Below are positions 48,090-60,448 of a stretch of DNA of 64,000 nucleotides, piece after piece. This DNA comes from Delphinus delphis (taxonomy: Eukaryota; Chordata; Mammalia; Artiodactyla; Delphinidae). Below the pieces are notes generated by a model that had not been told where the DNA came from, made no database searches, and saw only the letters and a list, made by a program, of their open reading frames with translations. The stretch spans positions 120,199,838-120,263,837 of the forward strand of contig NC_082687.1 in the NCBI RefSeq assembly GCF_949987515.2, given 5' to 3'. The position numbers and the translations under genes are program-made. The first letter of the stretch is position 1; every line of letters starts with the position of its first letter.

Positions 48090-50020
48090 GTTGAGGGTGT
48101 GCCAAGACCAGTTAGTGTCCCAAACGGGAAGAATTCAGCATCTAGAATCTAGGTTGATTGGAAGCCAGACCCTCTGGCAGCAGCTGTTAAAGTATGCAAA
48201 TATATATAGTCCTATGGGACCACAAGGATAAGCCCCACTGGTCCCCCTGAGCCAGACAATCTGGAGGTATCCCCTTGGTAGCATTCACAAAAATCAGGGC
48301 TTTAGACAAGTGTATAAGCTTCTTTCTGGGAGGTACCGTTGAACGGTGGCAAGGCAGAGGGAGAGTGCAAAGATTTTTCCTGGCCTGTGTTCCCTGAGAG
48401 CACCTTCGTATCCTCTAGATGTGTGCCAGACTTGAAGCCTGCCCCTAAGGCCAAAGGTCCACGATTAGCAAGTCCCTCTTTCACAGAAAGTCTGGGTGTG
48501 TATTTCAGTCTGCTATCTGTGTAGTGCCCTGAGGGGGAGGCTGCCAAGAACTGTCTCTCCAGTGTTACAGTCCTGTGGTACCCAAGAATGCAAGCCCCCC
48601 TGGCCACCAGAACCAGGCAGTCCAGGGCAGCAGTTACAAAACCAGAACGTCAGAGAAGGCTATAAGCTCCTTTCTATAAGATACCAGTGAGCTGAAGTGA
48701 GGTAGAGGGAGAGCACGAAGATTGCATCCACTGGCGTTCTCTGAGAGCACCTCTGTAGGTCCCTATAAGTGTGTCAAACCAGAAGCCTGACCCTCAGACT
48801 AAAGCTCATGGACAAGGAAATAGACCTTTCTCAGAAAGACTGGGGGTGTGTTTCAGTCGGCTACATGTGCAGTGCCCTGGGAGTGATAGACTTCCAAGAA
48901 CTCTCTCTGATTGTTACAGTCCTGTAAGACACAGAAATACAGGCCCCTGGTCTCTAGAGACAGGTGATCAAGGGGTATCCCCTGGGTGGCAGCCACAAAA
49001 ACTGGGTCACCAGATATAAAAAAAACAGGGTGAACAAAGTGAGAAAGTGGCATGGACTAATATACACTACCCAGTGTAAAATAGATAGCTAGTGGGAAGC
49101 AGCTGCATAGCACAGGGAGATCAACTCTGTGTTTTGTGACCACCTAGAGGGGCGGGATAGGGAGGGTGGGAGGGAGACGCAAGAGGGAGGAGATATGGGG
49201 ATATATGTATATGTATAGCTGATTAACTGTGTTATAAAGCAGAAACTAACACACCATTGTAAAGCAATTATACTCCAATAAAGAGGTTTAAAAAAAAAAA
49301 AAAAAGCCAGGGCAGCAGGTGTGTGTAGAATCTCCCCTCCAGGAGATACTGGTGTTCTGAAGCAGGACAGAGGGAGAGTGTGAGTGGGAAGATGGTGCCC
49401 TCTGGCTTTAGCAAAGCAGAATGAAAGCAGGAAGATGGTGCCCACCAGCCTCTGTTCCTGGAGAGTATACCAACAGGCCCCTGCCCCTCAGACCAGTGCT
49501 TTAAAATTAGGAAATGAATCTCCTTTACATAAAGTCTGGGCACTTTTCAAAGGACTGCTTCTACATTGGGCCCTGGGGCAGGTGAGTCTGTATACAAGCC
49601 CTCAGTTTGCCACAGCTCTCCAAGTGTCATGGGTGCAAGCCTCATTGGTCTTCAAAGCCAGGTGTTTGGAGGACTGTTTCAGGTGCTGACCTTAAAAGTT
49701 GGAGTGTCCAATGTGCAGTATTATGAGCTCTCTGCTGCTTAGTGAGAAGCTCCAGGTTTTGAGTTCCCTCCTGGTTGTGGGTCACCTCACAGTAGATGGG
49801 ATTTATGGTGAGATTGTGTCTTAGCCTTTCCTATCCACTTTGATGTGATATCCCTCTCATTTGCCCAATGTGAAGGGGCAAACTGGTTTTGCTGGTTTTT
49901 AGTTTTGTTTCCAGAGGAAATTATTCCATATATAGCTGTAGGTTAGGTGTGTCCATGGGAGGAGGTGAGTTCAGGAACTTCCTACATTGCCGTCTTGAAT
50001 TGGAGCCTCTCTTCTCCATC
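48090..50020 (-). mobile_element. L1 5' region with tandem units, antisense
   Basis: The right end (GGGAGGAGGTGAGTTCAGGA, CTTCCTACATTGCCGTCTTG) is the reversed very start of an L1. Leftwards, blocks recur about every 350 bases: GAGGGAGAG at 48358, 48706 and 49370, the TACAGTCCTGT-like block near 48207, 48565 and 48917, and a TCTGGGTGTGT-like block near 48489 and 48836. It has no coding frame. It carries an L1 3' end insertion at about 49050-49310. Confidence 0.75.
49050..49307 (+). mobile_element. L1 3' end insertion, plus orientation
   Basis: GTAAAATAGATAGCTAGTGG, then GGGAGGGAGACGCAAGAGGG, then CTCCAATAAAGAGGTTTAAA and an A-tail at 49289-49305. It is the only L1 3' end in plus orientation in the intergenic part. 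It contains a poly(A) signal, AATAAA (about 49277). Confidence 0.9.
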
Positions 50021-50579
50021 TTTATCCAAATTCTTCCTACTTTAAGGACAGCTCCAATGTAACTTTTCCATTAAATTTGCTCTGAAACTTCCTAGTTTTA
50101 AATATCCTTCCTATTTGTGAACTCCCATATATCCATCCCTCTCTTAACACATTTATTTTTACTTCTTATCACTGTTACTAAATTGTAAATTTGTTCATTT
50201 TTTTCCTATAGCCTCCTGGGCAGTGACTTTAAGTAATTAGTTAATAAATATTTACTTATTGAAAACTTACTAAGTTTTTATATTTTTTTCCCAAGAATGA
50301 AAGATGCAGATATGTGTAGACATATCTAGAGACAACTAAATTTACTACTTCAGAAACTGGAGGCATCTCTGAGTCCCTTAGATGTATGTTGTTGTAGATG
50401 AATTATCTTATTTGATCATTTACTGCTAGAATTTTAATGACTGCACTTCCTGTATAACTGCACTTACTAAGATGACTTCTACTTTTAAAAGCCAAGGACT
50501 TTCTGAATTAAGAAGGTATACAGCACCAAGTTTAACGTGTTGTTCTTTTTTTTACTAAAAACACTTAAAAGGAATTATT
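50021..50579. other. Intergenic DNA, nothing recognised
   Basis: No gene or named repeat. Confidence 0.45.
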
Positions 50580-53236
50580 TTCTCTCAGAATTTTAAAAAA
50601 CTTTTTCGAAATAATTATATGCTCATAAGAAGTTGCAGAAACAGTACAGAGAGGGTCCTTTGTACCCATCACCCACCATCCTTCAGTGGTACATTTACAT
50701 AATTATAGAACATTATGAAAACCAGGCACATAGGCACAATATAATTAACTAGACCACAGAACTTCCTCAGATTTCTCCCATTTTTATATGTACTCCTTTT
50801 TGATGTGTACAGTTTTATGAAATATTTTCACATGTATACATTAATATAATTACCACCACAAAGGAATTCCCTCAGGCTTTATAGTCAAACCTTCTCCTCC
50901 AACATCTGGCAATCTGTTCTCTCTCTGTATATAATTTTGTCATTTTGAAATGTTATATTAATGAAATCATATAGTATAATATTTGGAAAATGGCTTTTTT
51001 CACTCATTAGAGTGACCTTGAGATCAGTCCAAGTTGTTGTGGGTATCAATAGTTCTTTTTTTATTGCTGAATAATATTTCACTTTATATATTACCATAGT
51101 TTGTTTATCCCTTCACCCATTAAGGTGAATCCATTTGGATTGTTTCCAATTTTGGCTATTACAAATTCAGAGAACATTAATGCATTTTTTATTGCGGTAA
51201 AATATATAACAAAATTTGCTGTTTTAACCAACTTTAAGTGTACAATTCAGTGGTATTAAGTACATTCACAGTGTTTTGCCGCCATCACCATTATCTATTT
51301 CCAGAACTTTTGTATCATTCTAAACAGAAACTCTATACCCATTAAACAGTAACTCCCCATTCCCTCCTTCCCCCAACTCCCAGGTAAGCACGCATCTATT
51401 TTCTGTCTGTATGATTTTGCCTATTCTAGGTACCTCATATAAGTGGAATCATAAATATTTGTACTGTTTTGTCCAGCATAGTGTTTTCAAGTTCATTCAG
51501 AGTTACCTTTTTAGGCTGAATATTATTCCATTGTATGGGTATACTGCATTTTGTTGTTGTTGTTGTTTATCCTCTCATCTGTTGATAGATATTTGGCTTA
51601 TTTCTACCTTTGAGCTATTGTATTTCATGCTGCTCTGAACATGAGAGTACAAGTACGTTTGAGTCCCTGCTTTCAATTCTTCTGGACAAATACCTAGAAG
51701 TGGAATTGTTAGATCATATGGTAATTCTGTGTTTAATTTTTTGAGGAACTACCATACTTTCCAGTATGGCTGTCTCAGTCTGCATTCCCGCAAGCAGTGC
51801 ACAGAGGTATCAGTTTCTCCTCATGCTATCAACACTTATTTTACCTTTATTCAGACATAATGCTCAAGGGTTTTTTTTTTTTAATCTATCTAGTTAACCT
51901 GGAAGCATTTATTGGGAAGACTGTTCTTTCCCCATTGAATTAAGTTGTACATTTGATGTAACCTTATATATGTCAGACTTTTTCTTTTCCTCTGCTCTGT
52001 CCTTATGTCAACCATGCTTATTTATTATGAGCTTTTTACTAAGTCTTGATAGTTGGCAATAGGAGCCCTGCAGCTTTGTTTTTCTTCAGGAATGTCTTGG
52101 CTAGTTTACATTCTTTGTATTTCCGTATAAATTTAAGCTTCACTTTTTTGGTTTCATACCACCCCTCCACCACAAACATATATACGTTTAAAATCTTCCG
52201 GAATTTTGAATAGATTGAGTTAACTCTGTAGATCAAATTAGGGAGAATTAACATCTTATACTGAGTCTTAAATTCACAAACATGGTAGATCCTTTCGTTT
52301 ATCTAGATCTTAATTTCTCTCAGTAATGTTTCTTTTCAAGATAGAGGTATATATATTTCATGACATTTATTCCCAGTTATTTGATGTATTTTGGTGCTAT
52401 TGCAAATGGTATTGTTTTAAAATATTCTGTTTGATTCTGACATATAAAAACACATTTGACATTTTTGTATATTAATCTTTTTATTAATCTTACTATGTTC
52501 ACCCATTAATTCTAATAGTTTGTAGTTGCAGATCCTTTTCGACATTCTATTTGTACAATCACATCTGTGAAAAGTAATTTTACTTCTTCCTTTCTAATCT
52601 TTTACTTCTTTTCCTTGTCTTATTACATTTGTTAGGACCTCCACTATACCATTGACTAGAAATGGTAATGAACACCCTTGTCTTAGTCCCGAACTTAGGA
52701 GAAAGGTGTCCCACATTTCATCATTAACATATTGTCTGTGGTTTTGTGACAAAGATACTCAGATTAAGGAAATTCCTTTCTATTCTTAGTTTTCTGAGCA
52801 CCGTTAATTTTTAAGTTTCTTAACTGATTTTTATATACCAATTGAATTGATTCATGTAGTCTATATCGATTTGGTTTTTTCTCTGTATATGATGAATTAA
52901 TTACATTTTTTAAAAAACATCAAGCCCATTTTACATTCCTGGACTAAATCCAATTTGGTCACATATATTACCTTTCATATGTAACATTGGTTTTTATTTG
53001 CTAAAGTTTTGTTTTTTGCATTTATGTTTATCAGAGTTATTGGCCTATATTTCCTCTTTCTTATAATGTTAGTTTGGTGTCAACGTTATGCTGGCCTAAT
53101 AAGAGTGATTTTTGAAGTGTCCCTTCTTTTTCTACTCTTTCAGATTGCTTATGTAAGATTGCTAGTATTTCTTATTTTAATATTTGGAAGACTATAACAG
53201 AAAGGCGATTTAGGCCTTTCTTTAGGAGTTTCCTTT
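50580..53236 (-). mobile_element. Old L1 copies, antisense (3' UTRs and ORF2)
   Basis: Two successive old L1 3' ends are visible: one from about 50580 (ATGCTCATAAGAAGTTGCAG; ORF2 end at 51097-50885 with KVKYYSAIKKE) and one from about 51183 (GTAAAATATATAACAAAATT, AGTGTACAATTCAGTGG). ORF2 sequence continues to 53236 (for example TTATGCTGGCCTAATAAGAG). It is interrupted by the full-length L1 at about 53285-60448. Confidence 0.75.
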
Positions 53237-53712
53237 ATGGGAATGTTTTAAAATTATAGATTAATGTTCCATTATTTTGGACCATTTTTATGGGGATTTT
53301 TTTTTTAACATCCTTGTTGAAGTATAATTGCTTTACAATGGTGTGTTAGTTTCTGCTTTATAACAAAGTGAATCAGTTATACATATACATATATCCCCAT
53401 ATCTCCTCCTTCTTGTGTCTCACTCCCACCCTCCCTATCCCACCCCTCTGTGTGGTTACAAAGCATCGAGCTGATCTCCCTGTGCTATGTGGCTGCTTCC
53501 TACTAGCTAGCTGTTTTACATAGATAGCGTATATATTAGTCCATGCCATTGATAGCGTATATATTAGTTCATGCCACTCTCTCACTTCGTCCCAGCTTGC
53601 CCTTCCCCGCCCCTGTGTCCTCAAGTCCGTTCTCTATATCTGCATCATTCCTGTCCTGCCCCTAGGTTCCTCATAACCTTTTTTTTTTTTTTTTAGATTC
53701 CATATATATGTG

Positions 53713-56700
53713 TTAGCACATACAGTATTTGTTTTTCTCTTTCTGACTTACTTCACTCTGTATGAAACAGTCTGGGTCCATCCAACTCACTACAGATAAC
53801 TCAATTTCATTTCCTTTTATGGCTGAGTAATATTCCATTGTATATATGTGCCACATATTCTTTATCCATTCATCTGTCGATGGACACTTAGGTTGTTTCC
53901 ATGTCCTGGTTATTGTAAATAGAGCTGCAATGAACATTGTGATACATGATTCTTTTTGAATTACGGTTTTCTCAGGGTATACGCCCAGTAGTGGGATTGC
54001 TTGGTCATATGGTAGTTCTGTTTTTAGTTTTTTAAGGAACTTCCATGTTGTTCTCCATAGTGGCTGTATCAATTTACATTCCCACCAACAGTGAAAGAGG
54101 GTTCCATTTTCTCCACACCCTCTCCAGCATTTATTACTTGTCGATTTTTTATGATGACCATTCTGACTGGTGTGAGGTGATACATCATTGTAGTTTTGAT
54201 TTGCATTTCTCTAATGATTAGTGATGTTGAGCATCCGTTCATGTGTTTGTTGGCAATCTGTATATCTTCTTTGGAGAAATGTCTGTTTAGGTCTTCTGCC
54301 CATTTTTGGATTGGGTTGTTTGTTTTTTTGATATTGAGCTGCAAGAGCTGCTTGTAAATTTTGGAGATCAGACCTTTGTCGGTTACTTCATTTGCAAATA
54401 TTTTCTCCCATTCTGAGGGTTGTCTTTTGGTCTTATTTATGGTTTCCTTTGCTGTGCAAAAGCTTTTAAGTTTCATTAGGACCCATTTGTTTATTTTTGT
54501 TTTTATTTCCATTTCTCTAGGAGGTGGGTCAAAAAGGATCTTGCTGTGATTTATGTCCTAGAGTGTTCTGCCTGTGTTTTCCTCTAAGAGTTTTATGGTG
54601 TCTGGCCTTACATTTAGGTCTGTAATCCATTTTGAGTTTATTTTTGTGTGTGCTGTTAGGGAGTGTTCTTATTTCATTCTTTTACATGTAGCTGTCCAGT
54701 TTTCCCAGCACCACTTATTGAAGAGGCTATCTTTTCTCCACTGTATATTCTTGTTTCCTTTATCAAAAATAAGGTGACCATATGTGCATGGGTTTATCTT
54801 TGGGCTTTCTATCCTGTTACATTGATCTATATTTCTGTTTTTGTGCCAGTACCATACTGTCTTGATTACTGTAGCTTTGTAATATAGTCTGAAGTCTGGG
54901 AGCCTGATTCCTCCAGCTCCATTTTTCTTTCTCAAGATTGCTTTGGCTATTTGGGGTCTTTTGTGTTTCCGTACAAATTGGGAAATTTTTTTGTTCTAGT
55001 TCTGTGAAAAATTCCATTGGTAGTTTGATAGGGATTGCATTAAATCTGTAGATTGCTTTGGGTAGTATAGTTATTTTCACAATGTTGATTCTTTCAATCC
55101 AAGAACATGGTATATCTCTCCATCTGTTTGTATCATCTTTAATTTGTTTTATCAGTGTCTTATAGTTTTCTGCATACAGGTCTTTTGTCTCCTTAGGTAG
55201 CTTTATTCCTAGGTATTTTATTCTTTTTCTTGCAGTGGTAAGTGGGAATGTTTCCTTAATTTCACTTTCAGATTTTTCATCATTAATGTATAGGAATGCA
55301 AGAGATTTCTGTGCATTTATTTTGTATACTGCTACTTTACCAGACTCATTGATTAGCTCTAGTAGTTTTCTGGTAGCGTTTTTAGGATTCTCTAGGTATA
55401 GTATCATGTCATCTGCAAACAGTGACAGTTTTACTTCTTCTTTTCCGATTTGGATTCTTTTATTTCTTTTTCTTCTCTGATTGCTGTGGCTAAAACTTCC
55501 AAAACTATGTTGAATAATAGTAGTGAGAGTGGGCAACCTTGCCTTGTTCCTGATCTTAGAGGACATGGTTTCAGTGTTTCACCATTCAGAATGATTTTGG
55601 CTGTGGGTTTGTCATATACAGCCTTTATTATGTAGAGGTAAGTTCCCTCTATGCCTACTCTCTGGAGGGTTTTTATCATAAATCGATGTTTAATTTTGTT
55701 GAAAGCTTTTTCTGCATCTATTGAGATGATCATATGTTTTTTATCCTTCAGTTTGTTAATATGGTGTATCACATTGATTGATTTGCATATACTGAAGAAT
55801 CCTTGTATTCCCGGGATAAACCCCACTTGATCATGGTATATGATCCTTTTAATGGGCTGTTGGATTCTGTTTGCTAGTATTTTGTTGAGGATTTTTGCAT
55901 CAGTGTTCATCAGTGATAGTGGCCTGTAGTTTTCTTTCTTTGTGACATCTTTGTCTGGTTTTGGTATCAGGGTGATGGTGGCCTTGTAGAATGAGTTTGG
56001 GAGTGTTCCTCCCTCTGCTATATTTTGGAAGAGTTTGAGAAGGATAGGTGTTAGCTCTTCTCTAATGTTAGGTAGAATTTGCCTGTGAAGCCATCTGGTC
56101 CTGGGCTTTTGTTTGTTGGAAGATTTTTAATCACAGTCTCAATTTCAGTGCTTGTGATTGGTCTGTTTATCTATTCTGTTCCTCCTGGTTCAATCTTGGA
56201 AGGTTGTGCTTTTCTAAGAATTTGTGCATTTCTTCCAGGTTGTCCATTTTATTGGCATAGAGTTGCTTGTGGTAATCTCTCGTGATACTTTGTATTTCCG
56301 CAGTGTCAGTTGTTACTTCTCCTTTTTCATCTCTAATTCTATTGATTTGAGTCTTCTCCCTTTTTTTCTTGATGAGTCTGGCTAATGGTTTATCAATTTT
56401 GTTTACCTTCTCAAAGAACCAGCTTTTAGTTTTATTGATCTTTGCTATTGTTTCCTTCATTTCTTTTTCATTTATTTCTGATCTGATCTTTATGATTTCT
56501 TTCCTTCTGCTAACATCGGGGTTCTTTTGTTCTTGTTTCACTAATTGCTTTAGGTGTAAGTTTAGGTTGTTTATTTGAGATGTTTCCTGTTTCTTAAGGT
56601 AGGATTGTATTGCTCTAAACTTCCCTCTTAGAAGTGCTTTTGCTGCATCACATAGGTTTTGGATCATCATGTTTTCATTTTCATTTGTTTCCAGGTATTT

Positions 56701-57530
56701 TCTGATTTCCTCTTTGATTTCTTCAGGGATTTCTTGGTTCTTAAGTAGCATATTGTTTAGCCTCCATGTGTTTGTATTTTTTACAGATCTTTTCCTGTAA
56801 TTGATATCTAGTCTCATAGCGTTGTGGTCAGAAAAGATACTTGATATGATTTCAATTTTCTTCAATTTACCAAGGCTTGATTTGTGACCCAAGATATGAT
56901 CTGTCTTGGAGAATGTTCCATGAGCACTTGAGAAGAAAGTGTATTCTCTTGTTTTTGGATGGAATATCCTATAAATATCAATTAAGTCCATGTTGTTTAG
57001 TGTGTCATTTAAAGCTTGTGTTTCCTTAATAATATTTTCATTTTGGATGATCTGTCCATTGGTGAAAATGGGATTTTAAAGTCCCCAACTATGATTGTGT
57101 TACTGTCGATTTCCCCTTTTATGACTGTTAGTATTTGCCTTATGTATTGAGGTGCTCCTATGTTGGGTGCATAAATATTTACAATTGTTATATCTTCTAC
57201 TTAGATTGATCTCTTGATCATTATGTAGTGTCCTTCTTTGTCTCTTGTAATAGTCTTTGTTTTAAAGTCAATTTGTCTGATATGAGAATTGCTACTCCAG
57301 TTTTGTTTTCATTTCCATTTGCATGGAATATCTTTTTCCATCCCCTCACTTTCAGTCTCTATGTGTCCCTAGTTCTGAAGTGGGTCTCTTGTAGACAGCA
57401 TATATATGGGTCTTGTTTTTGTATCCATTCAGCCACTCTGTGTCTTTTGGTTGGAGCATTTAATCCATTCACGTTTAAGGTAATTATCAATATGTATGTT
57501 CCTATTCCCATTTTGTAAATTGCTTTGGGT
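53713..57530 (-). pseudogene. L1 ORF2 (endonuclease/reverse transcriptase) pseudogene
   Basis: Pieces in order on the minus strand: endonuclease end and linker (56991-56167, with HNAMRLDINYRKRSVKNTNT), reverse transcriptase (55910-55431, with [12 protein letters not shown] and [15 protein letters not shown]; 55566-54817 with the catalytic [16 protein letters not shown]), then C-terminal domain (54935-53713, with [14 protein letters not shown] and MEYYSAIKGNE). The pieces sit in different frames, so at least several frameshifts separate them. Catalytic FADD is present, but no continuous protein is possible. Limits of the ORF are estimated from the usual length of about 1275 residues. Confidence 0.85.
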
Positions 57531-57539
57531 TTGTTATTG

Positions 57540-58436
57540 TAGGTGTTTTCCTTCTCTTGTGTTTCCTGCCTAGAGAAGTTCCTTTAGCCTTTGTTGTAAA
57601 ACTGGTTTGGTGGTGCTGAATTCTCTTAGCTTTTGCTTGTCTGTAAAGGTTTTAATTTCTCTGTTGAATCTGAATGAGATCCTTGCTGGGTAGAGTAATC
57701 TTGGTTGTAGGTTCTTCCCTTTCATCACTTTAATTAATGTCCTGCCACTCCCTTCTGGTTTTCAGAGTTTCTGCAGAAAGGTCAGCTGTTAACCTTGTGG
57801 GGATTCCCTTGTACGTTATTTGTTGTTTTTCCCTTGCTGCTTTTAGTATGTTTTCTTTGTATTTAATTTTTGATAGTTTGATATAATATGTGTCTTGGCA
57901 TGTTTCTCCTTGGATTTGTCCTGTATGGGATTGTCTGTGCTTCCTGGACTTGATTAACTATTTCCTTTCCCATATTAGGGAAGTTTTCAACTATAATCTC
58001 TTCAAATATTTTCTCAGTCCCCTTCTTTTTCTGTTCTCTTCTGGGAGCCCTCTAATTCCAATGTTGGTGAGATTAATGTTGTCCCAGAGGTCTCTGAGAC
58101 TGTCCTCAATTCTTTTCATTCTTTTTCTTTATTCTGCTCTGCAGTAGTTATGTCCACTATTTTGTCTTCTAGGTCACTTATTCGTTCTTCTGCCTCAGTT
58201 ATTCTGCTCTTGATTCCTTCTAGAGAATTTTAAATTTCATTTATTGTGTTCTTCATCATTGTTTGTTTGCTCTTTAGTTCTTCTAGGTCCTTGTTAAACG
58301 TTTCTTGTGTTTTGTCCATTCTATTTCCAAGATTTTGGATCATCTTTACTATCATTACTCTGAATTCTTTTTCAGGTAGTCGGCCTGTTTCCTCTTCATT
58401 TGTTAGGTCTGGTGGGTTTTTATCTTGGTCCTTCAT
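57540..58436 (-). pseudogene. L1 ORF1 pseudogene
   Basis: Starts MKDQDKNPPDLTNEEETGRL at 58436 and continues with coiled-coil-like text (MDKTQETFNKDLEELKSKQT). A stop interrupts after residue 68 (about 58230). Further down the strand, phrases of the RNA-binding part remain. ORF1 normally makes the L1 RNA-binding trimer. Confidence 0.8.
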
Positions 58437-58449
58437 CTGCTGTGTCTCT

Positions 58450-60448
58450 CTGTGTTCTCATTTTGCTTAACTTACTGTGTTTGGGGTCTCCTTTTCACAG
58501 GCTGCAGATTCCTTATTCCCTTTTTTTTGGTGTCTGCTCCCAGTGGCTAAGGTTTGTTCAGTGGGTTGTGTAGGCTTCCTGTTGGAGGGGACTAGTGCCT
58601 GTGTTCTGGCGGATGGGGCTGGATCTTGTTTTTCTGGTGGGCAGTATCGCCTCCAGTGGTGTGTTTTGGGGTGTCTGTGAACTTATTATGATTTTAGGCA
58701 GCCTCTCTGCTAATGGGTGGGGTTGTGTTCCTGTCTTGCTAGTTGTTTGGCATAGGGTTTCCAGCACTGTAGCTTGCTGGTCGTTGAGTGGAACTGGGTG
58801 TTAGCTTTGAGTTGGAGATCTCTGGGAGAGCTTTCACCGTTTAATATTACATGGATCCAGGAGATCTCTGGTGGAGCAATGTCCTGAACTCAGCTCTCCC
58901 ACCTCAGGGGCACAGGCCTGACACCTGGCTGGAGCACCAAGACCCTGTCAGCCACACGGCTCAGAATAAAAGAGAAAAAAAAAAAGAAAGAAATATAAAA
59001 TAAAGTTACTAAAGTAAATATTAAAAAATAATTATTAAATTTTAATAAAAGGAAAGAAAGAAGAGAGCAGCCAAACCAAAAAGCAAATCCACCAATGATA
59101 ACAAACGCTAAAAACGATACAAAAAAAAAAAAACAGAACCCTAGGACAAATGGTAAAAGCAAAGCTATACAGACAAAATCACACAAAGAAGCATACACGT
59201 ACACACTCACACAAAGAGAAAAAGAAAAAATATATATATATATCGTTGCTGCCAAAGTACACCGCCTCAATTTTCGGATGATTTGTTGTCTATTCATGTA
59301 TTCCACAGATGCAGGGTACATCAAGTTGATTGTGGAGCTTTAATCTGCTTCTGAGGCTGCTGGGAGAGATTTCCCTTTCTCTTCTTTGTTCGCACAGCTT
59401 CCAGGGTTCAGCTTTGGATTTGGACCTCTGCGTGTAGGTTGCCTGAGGGTGTCTGTTCTTCTCTCAGACAGGACGGGGTTAAAGGAGCAGCTGATTCGCG
59501 GGCTCTGGCTCACTCAGGCTAGGGGGAGGGAGGGGTATCGAAGCGGGGTGAGCCTGTGGCGGCAGAGGCCAGTGTGAAGTTGCAACAGCCTGAGTTGCGC
59601 TGTGTGTTCTCCAGGTGAAGTTGTCTCTAGATCGTGGGACCCTGGCAGTGCCGGGTTGCACAGACTCCCGGGAGGAAAGGTGTGGATAGTGACTTGTCCT
59701 TGCACACAGGCCTCTTGGTGGCTGCAGCAGCAGCCTTAGAATTTCAGGCCCGTCTTTGGTGTCCATGCTGATAGCCACAGCTCATGCCCGTCTCTGGAGC
59801 TTTTTAGGTGATGCTCTGAATCCCCTCTCCTCACGCACCCCGAAACAGTGGTCCCTTGCCTCTTAGGCAGGTCCAGACTTTTTCCCGGACTCCCTCCTGG
59901 CCAGCTGTGGTGCACTAGCCCCCTTCAGGCTGTGTTCACACGGCTAACCCCAGTCCTCTCCCTAGGAGCTGACCTCCTAAGCCAGAGCCTTAGCTCTCAG
60001 CCCCCACCCATCCCGATGGGTGAGCAGACAAGCCTCTCGGGCTGGTGAGTGCTGGTCGGCACCCATCCTCTGTGCGGGAATCTCTCCGCTTTTCCCTCCG
60101 CACCCCTGTGGCTGTGCTGTTCTCCACGGCTACGGAGCTCCCACCCCTCCGCCACCCGCAGTCTCCGCCCGCAAAGGGGCTTCCTAGTGTGTGGAAACTT
60201 TTCTTCCTTCACAGTTCCCTCCCACTGGTGCAGGTCCCGTCCCTATACTTTTGTCTCTGTGTTTTCTTTTTTCTTTTGCCCTACCCAGGTAGGTGGGGAG
60301 TTTCTTGACTTCTGGGAAGTCTGAAGTCTTCTGCCAGCGTTCAGTAGGTGTTCTGCAGGAGTTGTTCCATATGTAGATGTATTTCTGATGTATTTATGGG
60401 GAGGAAGGTGATATCCACGTCTCCTCTGCCATCTTGAAGCTCTCCCCC
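58450..60448 (-). promoter_or_regulatory. L1 5' region (internal promoter region) of the full-length copy
   Basis: GC- and CpG-richer than its surroundings, especially 59360-60320. The end at 60420-60448 (reverse of GGGGGAGAGCTTCAAGATGG) is the typical L1 start. No open frame of note. Promoter activity is inferred from L1 biology only. A-rich 58970-59240 is an internal simple-sequence stretch. Confidence 0.6.

Larger units (their letters stand above)
53285..60448 (-). mobile_element. Full-length cetartiodactyl L1, antisense, inactivated
   Basis: About 7.15 kb in complete L1 order on the minus strand: 5' region (about 58.45-60.45 kb, GC-rich), ORF1 (about 57.55-58.44 kb), ORF2 (about 53.71-57.5 kb), 3' UTR (53.3-53.7 kb, with AACATCCTTGTTGAAGTATA) and A-tail (T run at 53299-53308). 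A 48-base sequence just left (53237-53284) recurs with a few changes at 60449-60495. Both frames are broken, so it is a dead copy, though its ORF pieces are the longest in the intergenic part. Confidence 0.92.

Noticed and set aside
48160..49720. Tandem repeat considered as a satellite or coding repeat
   Set aside because: The unit joins a recognisable L1 start and has no conserved frame, so an L1 5' region is the better reading.
58890..59324. 144-codon minus-strand frame rich in Phe and Ser
   Set aside because: It lies across an A-rich simple-sequence stretch and L1 5' region, and its composition follows the base bias.
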